64,000 nt of DNA from assembly GCF_005886145.1 (NCBI RefSeq), contig NZ_CP040504.1, positions 558,001 through 622,000 of the forward strand, in the 5' to 3' direction. Of this stretch, positions 18,713 to 28,500 are shown one piece after another. The position numbers and the translations under genes are program-made. The notes beneath the pieces were generated by a model. The model was not told where the DNA came from. It worked only from the letters and a program-made list of their open reading frames with translations, and ran no database searches. This stretch comes from Neisseria sp. oral taxon 014 str. F0314 (GTDB lineage: Bacteria > Pseudomonadota > Gammaproteobacteria > Burkholderiales > Neisseriaceae). How positions within the stretch are numbered: the first letter of the stretch is position 1; each line of letters opens with the position of its first letter.

Positions 18713-19105
18713 TCATTCTCTCGGTGTAATCACCCTTCCTCCCGCATACGCACTTTTCCCTCCGGATGCCGTAGCGGTCGCATCGATTCTGGCATTCGAA
18801 AAATCGGCCGTTGCCGATACGCCTTTCGCATTTTTCTTATTATTGGTCGTACTGCTGACTACCCCTCCCGCCATGGCTTTAGAACCCTTGCCAGAAGCAG
18901 TTGCCGCAGCATTAACTTGACTTCCGCCCGTAAAAATCCCAGCAGTTACCCCACCATCATCAGAATTACCTTTTTGTGCTTTTTCAGCTTCGCCTTTAGC
19001 TTGTTTGACAATAATGTCCGTGAAAGGATTAGACCAAGCGTCAGACGCAGGAACCAATCCCAAATAACATAATCCAAATACATTAACGAACAATATATTC
19101 TTCAT
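18713..19105 (-). CDS. Small exported repeat protein 2 (candidate fibre subunit)
   Basis: A 130-aa protein with an N-terminal signal peptide (about 1-23, cleavage near SDA/W). After an acidic Lys/Gly-rich region (30-52) come two imperfect repeats: residues 53-84 (GIFTGGSQVNAAATA...GSKAMAGGVVS) and 97-125 (ADFSNARIDATATAS...SAYAGGRV). The same unit occurs twice in the protein encoded at 19220-19594. Short Ala/Gly/Thr-rich repeats exported next to a CsgG-like pore resemble the arrangement of curlin subunits, though there are no CsgA-type Gln/Asn spacing motifs. Only a weak ribosome-binding site precedes it, which fits a minor subunit. Confidence 0.75.
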   Translation of the reverse strand: MKNILFVNVFGLCYLGLVPASDAWSNPFTDIIVKQAKGEAEKAQKGNSDDGGVTAGIFTGGSQVNAAATASGKGSKAMAGGVVSSTTNNKKNAKGVSATADFSNARIDATATASGGKSAYAGGRVITPRE

Positions 19106-19173
19106 AAGAATCTTTCAATATTAAGCAAAATAAACGCTAAAACTTCGGAAAATAACACACATAGTCATAATAA

Positions 19174-19212
19174 GGACTTCCATCTCCGGGCAGTAATCAA
19201 AGATGAAAGTCC
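19174..19212 (-). terminator. Intercistronic hairpin after the first operon gene
   Basis: GGACTTcCATC (19174-19184) pairs with GATGaAAGTCC (19202-19212), 10 base pairs with one mismatch and a 17-nt loop. On the minus strand it lies just after the stop at 19220 and is followed by a TTATTAT stretch. It looks like a leaky terminator or an mRNA-stabilising stem. Confidence 0.5.
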
Positions 19213-19219
19213 GAATAAT

Positions 19220-19594
19220 TTATTTATCTTTGCTGGCGGAAATTACACCACCGGCATAGGCTTCAGCACCATCACCGGCCTTAGCTTTAGCCCTTACGCT
19301 TGAATTATCAAATACGCCTAAAGTTACTTTCGTATTAACGGCTGCACCACTACCACCACTGGTCGCAACAACACCACCAGCCATAGCTTTAGAACCTCTA
19401 CCTTGAGCTTCTGCCTTTGCATCCACATTGCTGCCATTTGTGAACGTACCGATGGTAACGTCTGTATTGACTTTACTGCCGCCAAAGATTGATTTTGCGG
19501 CATCGGCAACCGAACCAATCGCATCAGCATGGGCACTGCCTGCCATAACTGCCAAACTTACAAACAGTGTCGTATAAACTTTATTTAACTTCAT
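19220..19594 (-). CDS. Small exported repeat protein 1 (candidate major fibre subunit)
   Basis: A 124-aa protein with a clear signal peptide (1-23, GSAHA/D). The mature part holds two repeats: residues 42-77 (VNTDVTIGTFTNGSNVDAKA..., ending GSKAMAGGVVA) and 86-119 (VNTKVTLGVFDNSSVRAKA..., ending AEAYAGGVIS). Each is predicted to form several short strands of small and Val/Thr residues. It is first in the operon, has a strong AAAGGA site and its own hairpin at the 3' end, consistent with high expression. No known family was recognised; I infer a secreted fibre-forming subunit from its size, repeats and the CsgG-like neighbour. Confidence 0.78.
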   Translation of the reverse strand: MKLNKVYTTLFVSLAVMAGSAHADAIGSVADAAKSIFGGSKVNTDVTIGTFTNGSNVDAKAEAQGRGSKAMAGGVVATSGGSGAAVNTKVTLGVFDNSSVRAKAKAGDGAEAYAGGVISASKDK

Positions 19595-19952
19595 GATTAA
19601 TCCTTTCGCAAAAAGGGTTAGGAAAATCGCAGTATGATTTTCATCTGCACTTAATAGACAATATTCATTAATAAAAATTCAATTTAAAATTAAATATAAA
19701 TATAAATATTATAACAGTGAAAACTTTAACCCATCACAATTCAATGAATTGTTGACATAATTTTCTTAACAATTCATTTATGCTAAACAAAATATAATTC
19801 TTTTTTTACGAAAACTATATTTTCAATTAATAACGGGGGAAGCTGCTCTAATAAAATATCAAATAACATTTTCAGACGGCTCCTTTGTTTTACATCCCCG
19901 TATTTTTATAGCAGAATCAACTCTTATCAGAAAAACACCATAGGGAAACACC
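19595..19952. other. Long AT-rich divergent intergenic region
   Basis: 358 nt between the CsgG-like operon and the EamA gene, about three quarters A+T in its centre (TAAATATAAATATAAATAT). It contains the extended -10 promoter at 19708-19716 (minus), a TTGACA at 19752 (plus) without a well-spaced -10, and one degenerate DUS near 19870. No gene is seen. Confidence 0.5.
19708..19716 (-). promoter_or_regulatory. Extended -10 promoter of the CsgG-like operon
   Basis: On the minus strand TGTTATAAT forms a perfect extended -10 (TGnTATAAT), about 115 nt upstream of the first ATG (19594). No good -35 is present at the usual spacing, as expected for extended -10 or activator-dependent promoters. The AT-rich flanks would suit IHF or H-NS-like control. 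Confidence 0.5.
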
Positions 19953-20831
19953 ATGCCGGCCACCAACCGTTCCCACGCCGCGCCGTTGCTGGTTGTCGGC
20001 TGCGTTATTTTCGGGCTGGGCAGCCTGATTGTGAAATTCGTTCATGTCGGTTCCTACGCCATCGCCTTCTGGCGTTTGGCCATCGCCGCCGTTATTTTTT
20101 GGCTCCTGGCGCGTTTCTTCGGGCAGAAGCTGCCCCAAAACAGGAAAGCCGCCTACACCGCCCTGCTCTCCGGAGTATTCCTCGCCTTCGATTTGGCGTT
20201 GTGGCACGAAAGTATCCACGCGGTCGGGCCGGGCATTTCCACGCTGCTGAACAGCTTGCAGATTTTCTTCCTCTCCGCCATCGGATTTTTCTTTTACCGA
20301 GAACGCCTAAACAAGTTGCAAGTTCTGAGTTTGTTGCTGGCCGTCGTCGGCGTCGCACTGATTGGCAGCCCCGAATTCGGACACAACGGCAACGCGGTTT
20401 GGGGATTCGTCAGCGGCATTATTTCGGGCGCGATGCTGGCTCTGTCGATGGTGTTTGTACGCAAGACCCATCAAATCGAACCGGTCCCGTTGTTTCCCGT
20501 TATGATGATTCTGAGCTTCGGCGGCGCGGTTTCGCTGATTATTCCTGCCCTTGTTTTCGACGGTGGCACGCTTTATCCGACCACCCTACGCGACATCGGA
20601 TGGGTACTGGTTTACGGTGCAGTGATGCAGTGTTTCGCATGGGGGCTGATTGCCTATTCGATTCCGATGCTGTCGCTCTCGCTGACCGGCCTGCTGCTGC
20701 TTTCCGAACCTGTCGCCGCACTGCTAATCGACTATTTCCTACTCCATAAACCGATTAACGGGCTGCAATGGGGCGGCGCAGCCTTAACGCTGGCGGCAAT
20801 TTATCTCGGTTCGCAGAAACCCAAACCATGA
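19953..20831 (+). CDS. EamA/DMT family permease
   Basis: A 292-aa inner-membrane protein with ten hydrophobic segments in two five-helix EamA halves (about 8-135 and 145-288). Family features include WRLAIAAVIFW in helix 2, GPGISTLLNSLQIFF and the second-half equivalent LTGLLLLSEPVAALL. DMT exporters move amino acids, metabolites or drugs; the substrate cannot be told. Start ATG with GGGA 6 nt upstream. It stands alone, followed by a DUS-pair terminator. Confidence 0.85.
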   Translation: MPATNRSHAAPLLVVGCVIFGLGSLIVKFVHVGSYAIAFWRLAIAAVIFWLLARFFGQKLPQNRKAAYTALLSGVFLAFDLALWHESIHAVGPGISTLLNSLQIFFLSAIGFFFYRERLNKLQVLSLLLAVVGVALIGSPEFGHNGNAVWGFVSGIISGAMLALSMVFVRKTHQIEPVPLFPVMMILSFGGAVSLIIPALVFDGGTLYPTTLRDIGWVLVYGAVMQCFAWGLIAYSIPMLSLSLTGLLLLSEPVAALLIDYFLLHKPINGLQWGGAALTLAAIYLGSQKPKP

Positions 20832-20839
20832 AACCCACC

Positions 20840-20882
20840 GAGGCCGTCTGAAACCGTGTCGGCGGATATTTCAGACGACCTC
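20840..20882 (+). terminator. DUS inverted-repeat terminator of the EamA gene
   Basis: GAGGCCGTCTGAAA pairs with TTTCAGACGACCTC (one G-T wobble) around a 15-nt loop. The right copy is the TCGTCTGAA variant. Confidence 0.6.
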
Positions 20883-20935
20883 CGACCACCGGCAGGGTGC
20901 TATAATCCGCCTCATCCACACCAAGCGAACCCATT

Positions 20936-21679
20936 ATGGAACACGATTCGAACGAAACCATGCGCCTTTCCAAACGTATGGCGCAATTAGGCTTATGCTC
21001 GCGCCGCGAGGCGGACAGCTACATCGAGCAAGGCTGGGTCAAGGTCAACGGACAAACCGCCGCACTCGGTCAGAAAGTGACCGAACGCGACCGCATCGAC
21101 CTCAACCGGCAGGCGCATGAAAAACAGGCAGAGCGCGTTACCATCCTGCTCAACAAGCCCGTCGGCTACGTCAGCGCGCAGGCGGAAAAAGGCTACAAAT
21201 CCGCCGCCGAGCTGATTACTGCCGACAACCGTTGGGAAGGCGACGACAGCCGCATTCCGTTCAGCGAAAAACACAAATTCGGCTTGGCGCCCGCCGGCCG
21301 GCTGGACATCGATTCCGTCGGACTGCTGGTGTTGACGCAGGACGGCCGCATCGCCAAGCAGCTTATCGGCGAAAACAGCGGCAGCGAAAAAGAATATCTG
21401 GTGCGCGTGCGCGGCAAATTGGACGAAAAAGGACTTGCCTTGCTCAACCACGGATTAAGTTTGGACGGCGAGAAACTGCGCCCCGCCAAAGTAAAATGGC
21501 AAAACGAAGACCAGCTGCGTTTCGTGTTGAAACAAGGCAAAAAGCGGCAAATCCGCCGTATGTGCGAACTTGTCGGTTTGCGCGTCATCGGGCTGAAGCG
21601 GATTCGGATGGGTAAGGTCAAACTGGGCAAACTGCCGCCCGGTAAATGGCGTTATCTGCGGGCGGATGAGTCGTTTTGA
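20936..21679 (+). CDS. rluF: rRNA pseudouridine synthase, RsuA/RluF family
   Basis: A 247-aa protein with an N-terminal S4 RNA-binding domain (residues 8-65, [22 protein letters not shown]) and a RsuA/RluB/E/F-type catalytic domain. The catalytic Asp is in [17 protein letters not shown], and the family [10 protein letters not shown] motif is present near 200. RluF modifies U2604 of 23S rRNA; RluF is the best fit by length and the S4 domain, but other members of the family remain possible. No strong ribosome-binding site; the alternative ATG (MRLSK, residue 9) is also plausible. Confidence 0.82.
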   Translation: MEHDSNETMRLSKRMAQLGLCSRREADSYIEQGWVKVNGQTAALGQKVTERDRIDLNRQAHEKQAERVTILLNKPVGYVSAQAEKGYKSAAELITADNRWEGDDSRIPFSEKHKFGLAPAGRLDIDSVGLLVLTQDGRIAKQLIGENSGSEKEYLVRVRGKLDEKGLALLNHGLSLDGEKLRPAKVKWQNEDQLRFVLKQGKKRQIRRMCELVGLRVIGLKRIRMGKVKLGKLPPGKWRYLRADESF

Positions 21680-21754
21680 TTGAATTTGAACTTGGGGATG
21701 ACGGCAAGAGGTCGTCTGAAAACGTCACAGTATCCGTTTTATAAAGACAATAAT

Positions 21755-22213
21755 ATGAATTTAGAAACCAAAATCCCGCCGCCGGCGATATGTTTTATCT
21801 GCGCATTGCTGATGTATGCCTCTGCGCAAGTATCCGCGCTGGCAGGCATACTGCCGCGCTTTCCTGTATTGCTGTCGGTTGTTTTGATAGCGTTTGGGAC
21901 AGCGTTGGGCGTGTTAGGTGTGTGGGCGTTTCGCCGTGTGCGCACGACTGTCAGCCCGTTCAACCCCGAACAAACCGAACACTTCGTTTCAGACGGCGTG
22001 TACCGTTTCAGCCGCAACCCGATGTATGCGGGCATGGGCTTCTGGCTGGCGGCATGGGCGGGACACTTGGCGCATCCGCTGCCGTGGCTGTTTTTGGTGG
22101 TATTTGCCGCCTATATGACGCGGTTTCAAATCATGCCTGAAGAACGCGTTTTGGCGCGTAAATTCGGTGCTGAGTACGAAGCGTACTGCCGACGCGTCCG
22201 CCGTTGGTTATAA
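21755..22213 (+). CDS. Isoprenylcysteine/phospholipid methyltransferase-like membrane protein
   Basis: A 152-aa integral membrane protein with three to four hydrophobic segments and the C-terminal signature of the ICMT/PEMT-like family: RFSRNPMYAGMGFWL, then EERVLARKFGAEYEAYCRRVRRW, where Glu and Arg/His residues bind SAM in ICMT. Bacterial members are mostly uncharacterised. I start at the ATG at 21755 (MNLETKIPPP); an upstream open stretch is made from DUS sequence and is unlikely to be coding. A DUS lies inside the gene near 21988-21998. Confidence 0.75.
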   Translation: MNLETKIPPPAICFICALLMYASAQVSALAGILPRFPVLLSVVLIAFGTALGVLGVWAFRRVRTTVSPFNPEQTEHFVSDGVYRFSRNPMYAGMGFWLAAWAGHLAHPLPWLFLVVFAAYMTRFQIMPEERVLARKFGAEYEAYCRRVRRWL

Positions 22214-22323
22214 AAGCGGCAACATTAAATCAGGTATCGTCATCCTGCGCCTTTGCGGCATGAAATGATCCGGCTGCGCCGATTGACTCGGATTGTGTGA
22301 ATCCGCGATGGTTCGAATCAAAC

Positions 22324-22369
22324 AAAAGGTCGTCTGAAACCCCAAAACAAGGTTTCAGACGACCTTTTT
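22324..22369. terminator. Bidirectional terminator built from variant DUS
   Basis: AAAAGGTCGTCTGAAAC and GTTTCAGACGACCTTTTT form a 17-bp stem with an 11-nt loop between convergent genes. Both copies carry TCGTCTGAA, the variant I recall as typical of N. mucosa-group species. Confidence 0.85.
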
Positions 22370-22389
22370 AGTCAACTGCCTGCGTCAAA

Positions 22390-23433
22390 TTAATGATGAC
22401 CGCAGCCGCATTCTTTTTTCATGTCGATGACCATGCGGCCGGTGATTTTGCCTTCGCGCATTTCTTGGAAAATCGCCGGAGCTTCGTCCAAGGCGCGCAG
22501 TTGGACTTTCGGTACGACCAAGCCTTCTGCGCCGAATTGGAAGGCTTCTTCCAAGTCTTTGCGCGTACCGACCAGCGAGCCGACCACTTCGATGCCGTCC
22601 AAGACCAGACGCGGGATGGACAGGTCCATAGATTCGGGCGGCAGGCCGATGGCGACGACGCGGCCGCCTGCGCGGACGCAGTCCACGGCGGAGTTGAACG
22701 CGGCGGCGGATACGGCGGTGACAACGGCTGCGTGTGCGCCGCCGGTTTTTTCCTGAATCACTTTGGCTGCGTCTTCTTTGGCGGCGTTGATGACTAAATC
22801 TGCGCCGCTTTCTTTAGCGAATGCCAGTTTTTCATCGTTGATGTCGATGGCGACGACGTGTGCGCCGAATACTTTTTTCGCGTATTGGACCCCCAAGTTG
22901 CCCAAACCGCCCGCGCCGTAAACGGCAATCCATTGTCCCGGACGCACGCCGGAAACTTTCACGCCTTTGTAAGTGGTTACACCGGCGCAGGTGATGCTGG
23001 AGGCTTGTGCGGGGTCGAGGCCGTCGGGTACTTTGACGGCGTAGTCCGCATCGACGATACAGTGGGTCGCCATGCCGCCGTCGGCGGTGTAGCCTGCGTT
23101 CAATACGGAACGGCACAAGGTTTCGCGGCCGGTATTACAGTATTCGCACGAACCGCAGCTTTGGAACAACCATGCGATGCTGACGCGGTCGCCGACTTTC
23201 AGGGCGTTCGCGCCCGGAGCGACTTCTTTGACGATGCCGATGCCTTCGTGTCCCAACACACGGCCCGGTTTTTCGCCGTAGTCGCCTGCCGCAACGTGCA
23301 AGTCGGTATGGCACACGCCGCAATATTCTACTTCAACCAACGCCTCGCCGTATTCCAACGGGCGCAGTTCGCGTTCTACAACTTCTACATCGCCTGCTAC
23401 ATTTTGATTCACAACAACTGCTTGCATCTTCAT
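22390..23433 (-). CDS. adhP: Zinc-dependent alcohol dehydrogenase
   Basis: A 347-aa medium-chain NAD-dependent alcohol dehydrogenase. Catalytic zinc ligands Cys41 (GVCHTD), His62-Glu63 (GHEG) and Cys149; structural zinc cysteines at 93, 96, 99 and 107; Rossmann motif GAGGLG at 173-178. It most likely interconverts ethanol and acetaldehyde. The tail ends in CGCGHH, a metal-binding-looking extension. The ATG at 23433 follows GGAG. It is divergent from an aldehyde dehydrogenase 465 nt away, so the pair could oxidise alcohol to acid. Confidence 0.93.
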   Translation of the reverse strand: MKMQAVVVNQNVAGDVEVVERELRPLEYGEALVEVEYCGVCHTDLHVAAGDYGEKPGRVLGHEGIGIVKEVAPGANALKVGDRVSIAWLFQSCGSCEYCNTGRETLCRSVLNAGYTADGGMATHCIVDADYAVKVPDGLDPAQASSITCAGVTTYKGVKVSGVRPGQWIAVYGAGGLGNLGVQYAKKVFGAHVVAIDINDEKLAFAKESGADLVINAAKEDAAKVIQEKTGGAHAAVVTAVSAAAFNSAVDCVRAGGRVVAIGLPPESMDLSIPRLVLDGIEVVGSLVGTRKDLEEAFQFGAEGLVVPKVQLRALDEAPAIFQEMREGKITGRMVIDMKKECGCGHH

Positions 23434-23898
23434 GGTGTTCTCCTTGGCATTCGTACGAAATCTGTAAATTTACGCGGCGGCCCGATTGGCTGCCGCGTTG
23501 CGGTTATGTCCGGCCGGCGGGATGCCGCCCGACCTATAAATGAGAATACTCCCCTTCGTTTCACTGTGTCAACTCCCTATCCTTTTGAAAAATAAGGGAT
23601 AAAATGTTATACCATAACAAATTGTTCACAGAGGGATTTGCAGTGAAAATTTATTACAAATAAATCGTCGCAGAGGCCGTCTGAAAGTTTAAAACATATT
23701 AACGAACTCATTTCATTCCTACGCTCCATCTTGTTTTTCAGACGGCCTGAGACGCTCTTGCAAAATTACATCGAACCGCCTTTGAGAAAATTATCATTTT
23801 TAGTGCTTGAACCAAAAGAGAAAAAATACTATGCTAATTCCGAAAGGCATTGCAGAAACGTCCAGAACCCCAATGAAGACAACCAAGGAGACAGCATC
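23434..23898. other. Divergent adhP-aldehyde dehydrogenase intergenic region
   Basis: 465 nt with no convincing gene. It holds a perfect palindrome TGTTAT-ACC-ATAACA at 23605-23619, which overlaps a TATAAC -10-like box on the minus strand, and two DUS near 23673-23686 (plus) and 23736-23749 (minus). The reading frame of the aldehyde dehydrogenase is open back to 23731 but that part runs through a DUS and lacks similarity to the family. Confidence 0.5.
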
Positions 23899-25374
23899 AT
23901 GGCAAAAGATTTAAATGTGTTTGATAAAGAGTACGGCCTTTTGATTAACGGCGTGTGGACGAAACCCGGCGCGCTTTTGGATTCATACAATCCTGCCAAC
24001 GGCGAATTGTTAGCCAAATTTACCGACGCATCCGATGCCGATGTTGATGCCGCGGTTGCCGCCGCGCAAGGAGCGTTCAAAACATGGCGCAAAACCACCA
24101 CCACCGAACGCGCCGCCATACTCAACAAAATCGCCGATGTGATTGACGACAACTTGGAATTGTTCGCCTTGCAGGAAACGTTGGACAACGGCAAACCCAT
24201 CCGCGAAACCCGTGCCGCCGACATCCCGCTGGCTTCCGACCATTTCCGCTACTTTGCCAGCGTGATCCGCGGCGAAGAAGGCACTGCCACCCAGCTTGAC
24301 TCCGAAGACCTGTCTATCGTTCTGCGCGAACCCATCGGCGTAGTCGGTCAGATTATTCCGTGGAACTTTCCCTTCCTGATGGCGGCTTGGAAAATCGCCC
24401 CCGCACTCGCCGCAGGCTGTACCATCGTTATCCACCCGTCTTCCAGCACTTCGCTGAGCCTGTTGTCGTTCGCTCAAAAAATCAACCACTTGCTGCCTAA
24501 AGGCGTGTTGAACGTCATCACCGGACGCGGTTCTAAATCCGGCGAATACATGTTGCGCCACAAAGGCTTCAACAAACTCGCCTTTACCGGTTCGACCGAA
24601 ATCGGCCGCCACATCGGCATCGCCGCCGCCGAAATGCTGATTCCCGCTACCTTGGAGCTGGGCGGCAAATCCGCCAACATCTTCTTTGACGACATGCCTT
24701 TTGACAAAGCCCTCGAAGGCGCGCAAAAAGGTATTTTGTTCAACCAAGGCCAAGTGTGCTGCGCCGGCTCGCGCATCTTCGTACAAGAAGGCATTTACGA
24801 CAAATTCGTCAACGCCTTGGCGGAAGAGTTCAAAAAAATCAAAGTCGGACTGCCTTGGGAAGACGATACCCAAATGGGTTCGCAAGTCAACGCCGGCCAG
24901 CTTGAAACCATTTTGAAATATGTCAAAATCGGTGAGCAGGAAGGCTGCCGCATCATCACCGGCGGCAAAAAGCTCGAAGGCGAGTTGGGCAAAGGTGAAT
25001 TTGTCGAGCCGACCTTGATTGAGGCTGACAACAACAACGCCCGCGTTGCCCAAGAAGAAATCTTCGGCCCGGTTGCTACCGTAATTAAATTCAAAACCGA
25101 AGAAGAAGTCGTCAAAATGGCCAACGACAGCGAGTACGGCTTGGGCGGCGCAGTTTGGAGTAAAGACATCAACCGCTGCCTGCGCGTCTCCAACGCACTG
25201 GAAACCGGTCGTGTCTGGGTGAACTGCTACAACCGCCTGCCCGCAGGCGCACCGTTCGGCGGCTACAAAACTTCAGGTATCGGCCGCGAAACCCACAAAA
25301 TGATGCTCGCCGCCTACACGCAGGTGAAAAACATCTATATCTCCACCCGCGAGGAACGCGAAGGCTTGTATTGA
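23899..25374 (+). CDS. NAD(P)-dependent aldehyde dehydrogenase
   Basis: A 491-aa class I/II aldehyde dehydrogenase of the ALDH superfamily. Catalytic Cys287 (GQVCCAGSR) and general base Glu253 (LELGGKSAN) are at the expected spacing; the cofactor-binding motif FTGSTEIGRHIG precedes them. The start ATG at 23899 follows AAGGAGA and yields a standard length. Closest functional types are acetaldehyde or general aliphatic aldehyde dehydrogenases (AldA/ExaC-like). Divergent neighbour is adhP. Confidence 0.92.
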   Translation: MAKDLNVFDKEYGLLINGVWTKPGALLDSYNPANGELLAKFTDASDADVDAAVAAAQGAFKTWRKTTTTERAAILNKIADVIDDNLELFALQETLDNGKPIRETRAADIPLASDHFRYFASVIRGEEGTATQLDSEDLSIVLREPIGVVGQIIPWNFPFLMAAWKIAPALAAGCTIVIHPSSSTSLSLLSFAQKINHLLPKGVLNVITGRGSKSGEYMLRHKGFNKLAFTGSTEIGRHIGIAAAEMLIPATLELGGKSANIFFDDMPFDKALEGAQKGILFNQGQVCCAGSRIFVQEGIYDKFVNALAEEFKKIKVGLPWEDDTQMGSQVNAGQLETILKYVKIGEQEGCRIITGGKKLEGELGKGEFVEPTLIEADNNNARVAQEEIFGPVATVIKFKTEEEVVKMANDSEYGLGGAVWSKDINRCLRVSNALETGRVWVNCYNRLPAGAPFGGYKTSGIGRETHKMMLAAYTQVKNIYISTREEREGLY

Positions 25375-25404
25375 TTGAATGCCCGCCTGATAGCGGTTTG
25401 AACG

Positions 25405-25443
25405 AAAAAGGCCGTCTGAAAACATTTCAGACGGCCTTTTTTT
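25405..25443 (+). terminator. Strong DUS terminator of the aldehyde dehydrogenase gene
   Basis: AAAAAGGCCGTCTGAAA / TTTCAGACGGCCTTTTT stem with a 3-4-nt loop, followed by a long T run. Confidence 0.9.
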
Positions 25444-25589
25444 ATTTTTTCGATAAACCGTTTTTCAGACGGCCCCTCCGTCCCGACCGCCCGTCTGCAA
25501 ACCGTACCGATGCGGCGCGGGTATCTCCGTTTCAGCACGCCGGCAATGCTACAATGCCGATATTCCATTGACTTTATTCGGGGAAACCC

Positions 25590-28500
25590 ATGCAGTATTT
25601 CAGTTTGCTCATTCCCATCATCATCGGCTACATTGCAAACGACATCTGGTCGGGTGTCGTTGTCGGTTCGATACTGTGGCTGGCAGCCGGACAGGCAGGC
25701 AGGCTCCGTGCCGAAGCGCGACGAAACCACCATCCGGACGAAACGGAAAAGCGGTTCCAAGCATTGCAAAGCGAAATCGACCGGTTGAAGCTCCGCCTGT
25801 CGGTATTGGAACAGGGTGGCGACGCGGCGGAAAATCAGGCTCCGCCGCCATCCTTAGCCGTTTTCTGTCCCGCCCCCGAATCCTCCGCCGTAGAAGATAC
25901 AGCCGAAGTCGAAGCGGCTTCAGCCTACACTTCTCCCGCCTTCAGCATTCCCGATATTACCCGCACCGACGGCGTTCAGACGGCCTCCGCCTCCCTTCCT
26001 GAAACCGAACTCGAACCGGAAACGAGGCCGTCTGAACAATCCGCTTCCGAATCCACCGACGTAGATACTGCACAGGCCCACCCTGTTTACAAGATCATTT
26101 CCGCACAGCAGGGGCCGTCTGAAAATGCCCTGCCCGCCGACGAAGGCGACGACGGCTTCAAATTCTCCGAAAATCCCATTGTTGCTTGGTTCCTGCGCGG
26201 CAATCCTCTACTGAAAACCGGTATCGTGGTGCTGTTCCTCGGCTTGGCGTTCCTTTTGCGCTATGCCTCCGAGCGGATTTATGTACCGGTGGAAATGCGT
26301 TACCTGACCGTGGCAGGCGCGGGTCTGGCGGCGGTCATCGGCGGCTGGGAGCTGCAAAGCCGCAAGCGCGAATACGGCTTGGTGTTGCAGGGCTTCGGCG
26401 TGGCGGTGATGTATCTGACCTCTTTGGCGGCGTTGAAACTGCATCCGCTGCTGTCCGCACCGATCGTGTTTGTGCTTATGGTGGCGATGGTCGTATTGAT
26501 GGCGTTGCTGGCGATCAGGCAAAACGCGCAGATTATGGCGCAGGTCGCCTTGGTCGGCGGTCTGGCGGCGCCCATCCTGGTATCGGACGGCAGCGGCAAT
26601 TATTTGGTGCTGTTTTCCTACCTTTCCCTGCTCAATGCCGGCGTAGCGGCGATTGCTTGGTTTAAGGCATGGCGGCCGCTGAACCTGACGGGTTTCGCCG
26701 GAACCTTCTCCATCGCCGCGTTGTGGGGCATGCAAAGCTATACGCCGCAGCATTTCGCCACCACCGAGCCTTTCCTGATTTACCATTGGCTGCTCTACAC
26801 CTTCATCGCCTATCTGTTCGCCCGCCGCAAGCTGACGGAAAGCCGCGAAGACACGCTCGCGCCCGTTGCCGACAATGCGACGCTGGAAGAAATTTGGAAC
26901 AGCCTCTGCTCCCACGGCCTGCGCGTCCACGTCCTCGACCATACTTTATTGTTCGGCACGATGGCGGCGGCGTTCGGACTGCAATACCGCATGGTGGAAC
27001 ACTGGCCGTCTGCTGACGCATTCTCCGCACTGGGCTTCGCCACCGTTTACGGACTTGCCGCGCTGATGCTGAAACGGCAACAGGGTTTGTATATCCTGCG
27101 TCAGGCGTTTGTTGCCTTGTCGCTGCTTTTCCTCACGCTCGCCGTTCCGCTTCACTTTGAACGCGGCAACACCGTCATCCTGTGGACGGTAGAATCCGCG
27201 CTCGTGTATTTCTTCGGACTGCGCCAACAGCGTCCGCATATGCGTTTGGGTGCGCTCGTCGTTTATCTGCTGGCGGCGCTGACCCAAATGAGCGGTTATC
27301 AGGAGGGAGAATCCACCATCCTGCAAGGTCAATGGTTCACCACCCTGCTGACCCTGTTCGGCGGCGCGGCAATTTACCTGCAATGGCACCTCTACCGCCG
27401 TAAAGGCTCGGCACACTGGGAACACACGCTTCAAAACGCAACCCTCTGCGCCGCCCTGCTCTACACATCCATCCTGCCTTTACTGTTTTTCGCGGAACGC
27501 GGCAGCATCATCGTTTTCTCTGCTTTGGTGGCAGCTTGGGCGTTCTGCCGAGGCAAAGGCAAGTCGGACGTGTTCAGCACATTCGCCTTGGGCAATGCAA
27601 TCTTTATTCTGCTCTTCCAAGCCTCGATTAATAATGAATCCAACGGCTTCCTGACACACTGGCACCTCTTTGCCGCCGCGCCGCTGTTGTTTGCCGCAGC
27701 CTATGCGCTGCAATATCCGCGCGTCCAAACCGAAGCTTCGGAAAATCAAGACAAACAAGACCAAACCCTCCCGTTCTCGCAGATTGCAGGCTGGGCTATC
27801 CTCGTTATCGCCCTGATGTTGGGCGGCTTCGCCACCTATACCCAATGGACGGGCGAAGAAACCCTGTTCATCGAGCTTTGGGCATTGCCGATATTCACCA
27901 CCTTGCTGCTGCTTGCCAACCGTTTGAACTGGAAAGAGCTTTTTCAGACGACCTTGGCATTCCTGCCCCTGTTTGCCCTGCACTTCATCGGCTATCACCT
28001 CGAACACCTATGGACGGCCGCCGCAGCCCTGCCGCTTGCCGCCGCTACCGTGTTGAACTTTGTCATCCTGAATAACTGCCGAACCAATGCGCCTATCGAC
28101 TTGCACAAACTCAACATCATCATGCTCGGCATCCTTTGGTCGCTTTGGGCGGGAATGTATGTCGGCGATCGTCTCGATGGCGTTTGGTCGCAGCTCTCGT
28201 GGCTTGCCGTACCGCTGATCATGTGGATCGTCCTCCATACGCAGCGTCAGCGCGGCTTTTTCAGACGACATCAAGCCGCCTATCAGCATTTCGCCCTGCC
28301 GATAGCCGCCCTTGCCGCCGCAAGTTGGATGATATGGACGAACTTCTCCACTCCGTTCCAACCCGCGCCGTTGCCGTATATCCCGCTGCTTAACCCGCTG
28401 GAGCTCGCCTGCGCCGGAATGCTGTGGTTTGCCCTGAAGTCCCTACCCGAAGCCCTGCCTGCAGAATACCGCCGCGTGAACGCGCCCGGCGTCGCCGCCC

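Noticed and set aside
24010..25053. 347-codon minus-strand frame opposite the aldehyde dehydrogenase
   Set aside because: Antisense artefact of strong third-position GC in a real gene.
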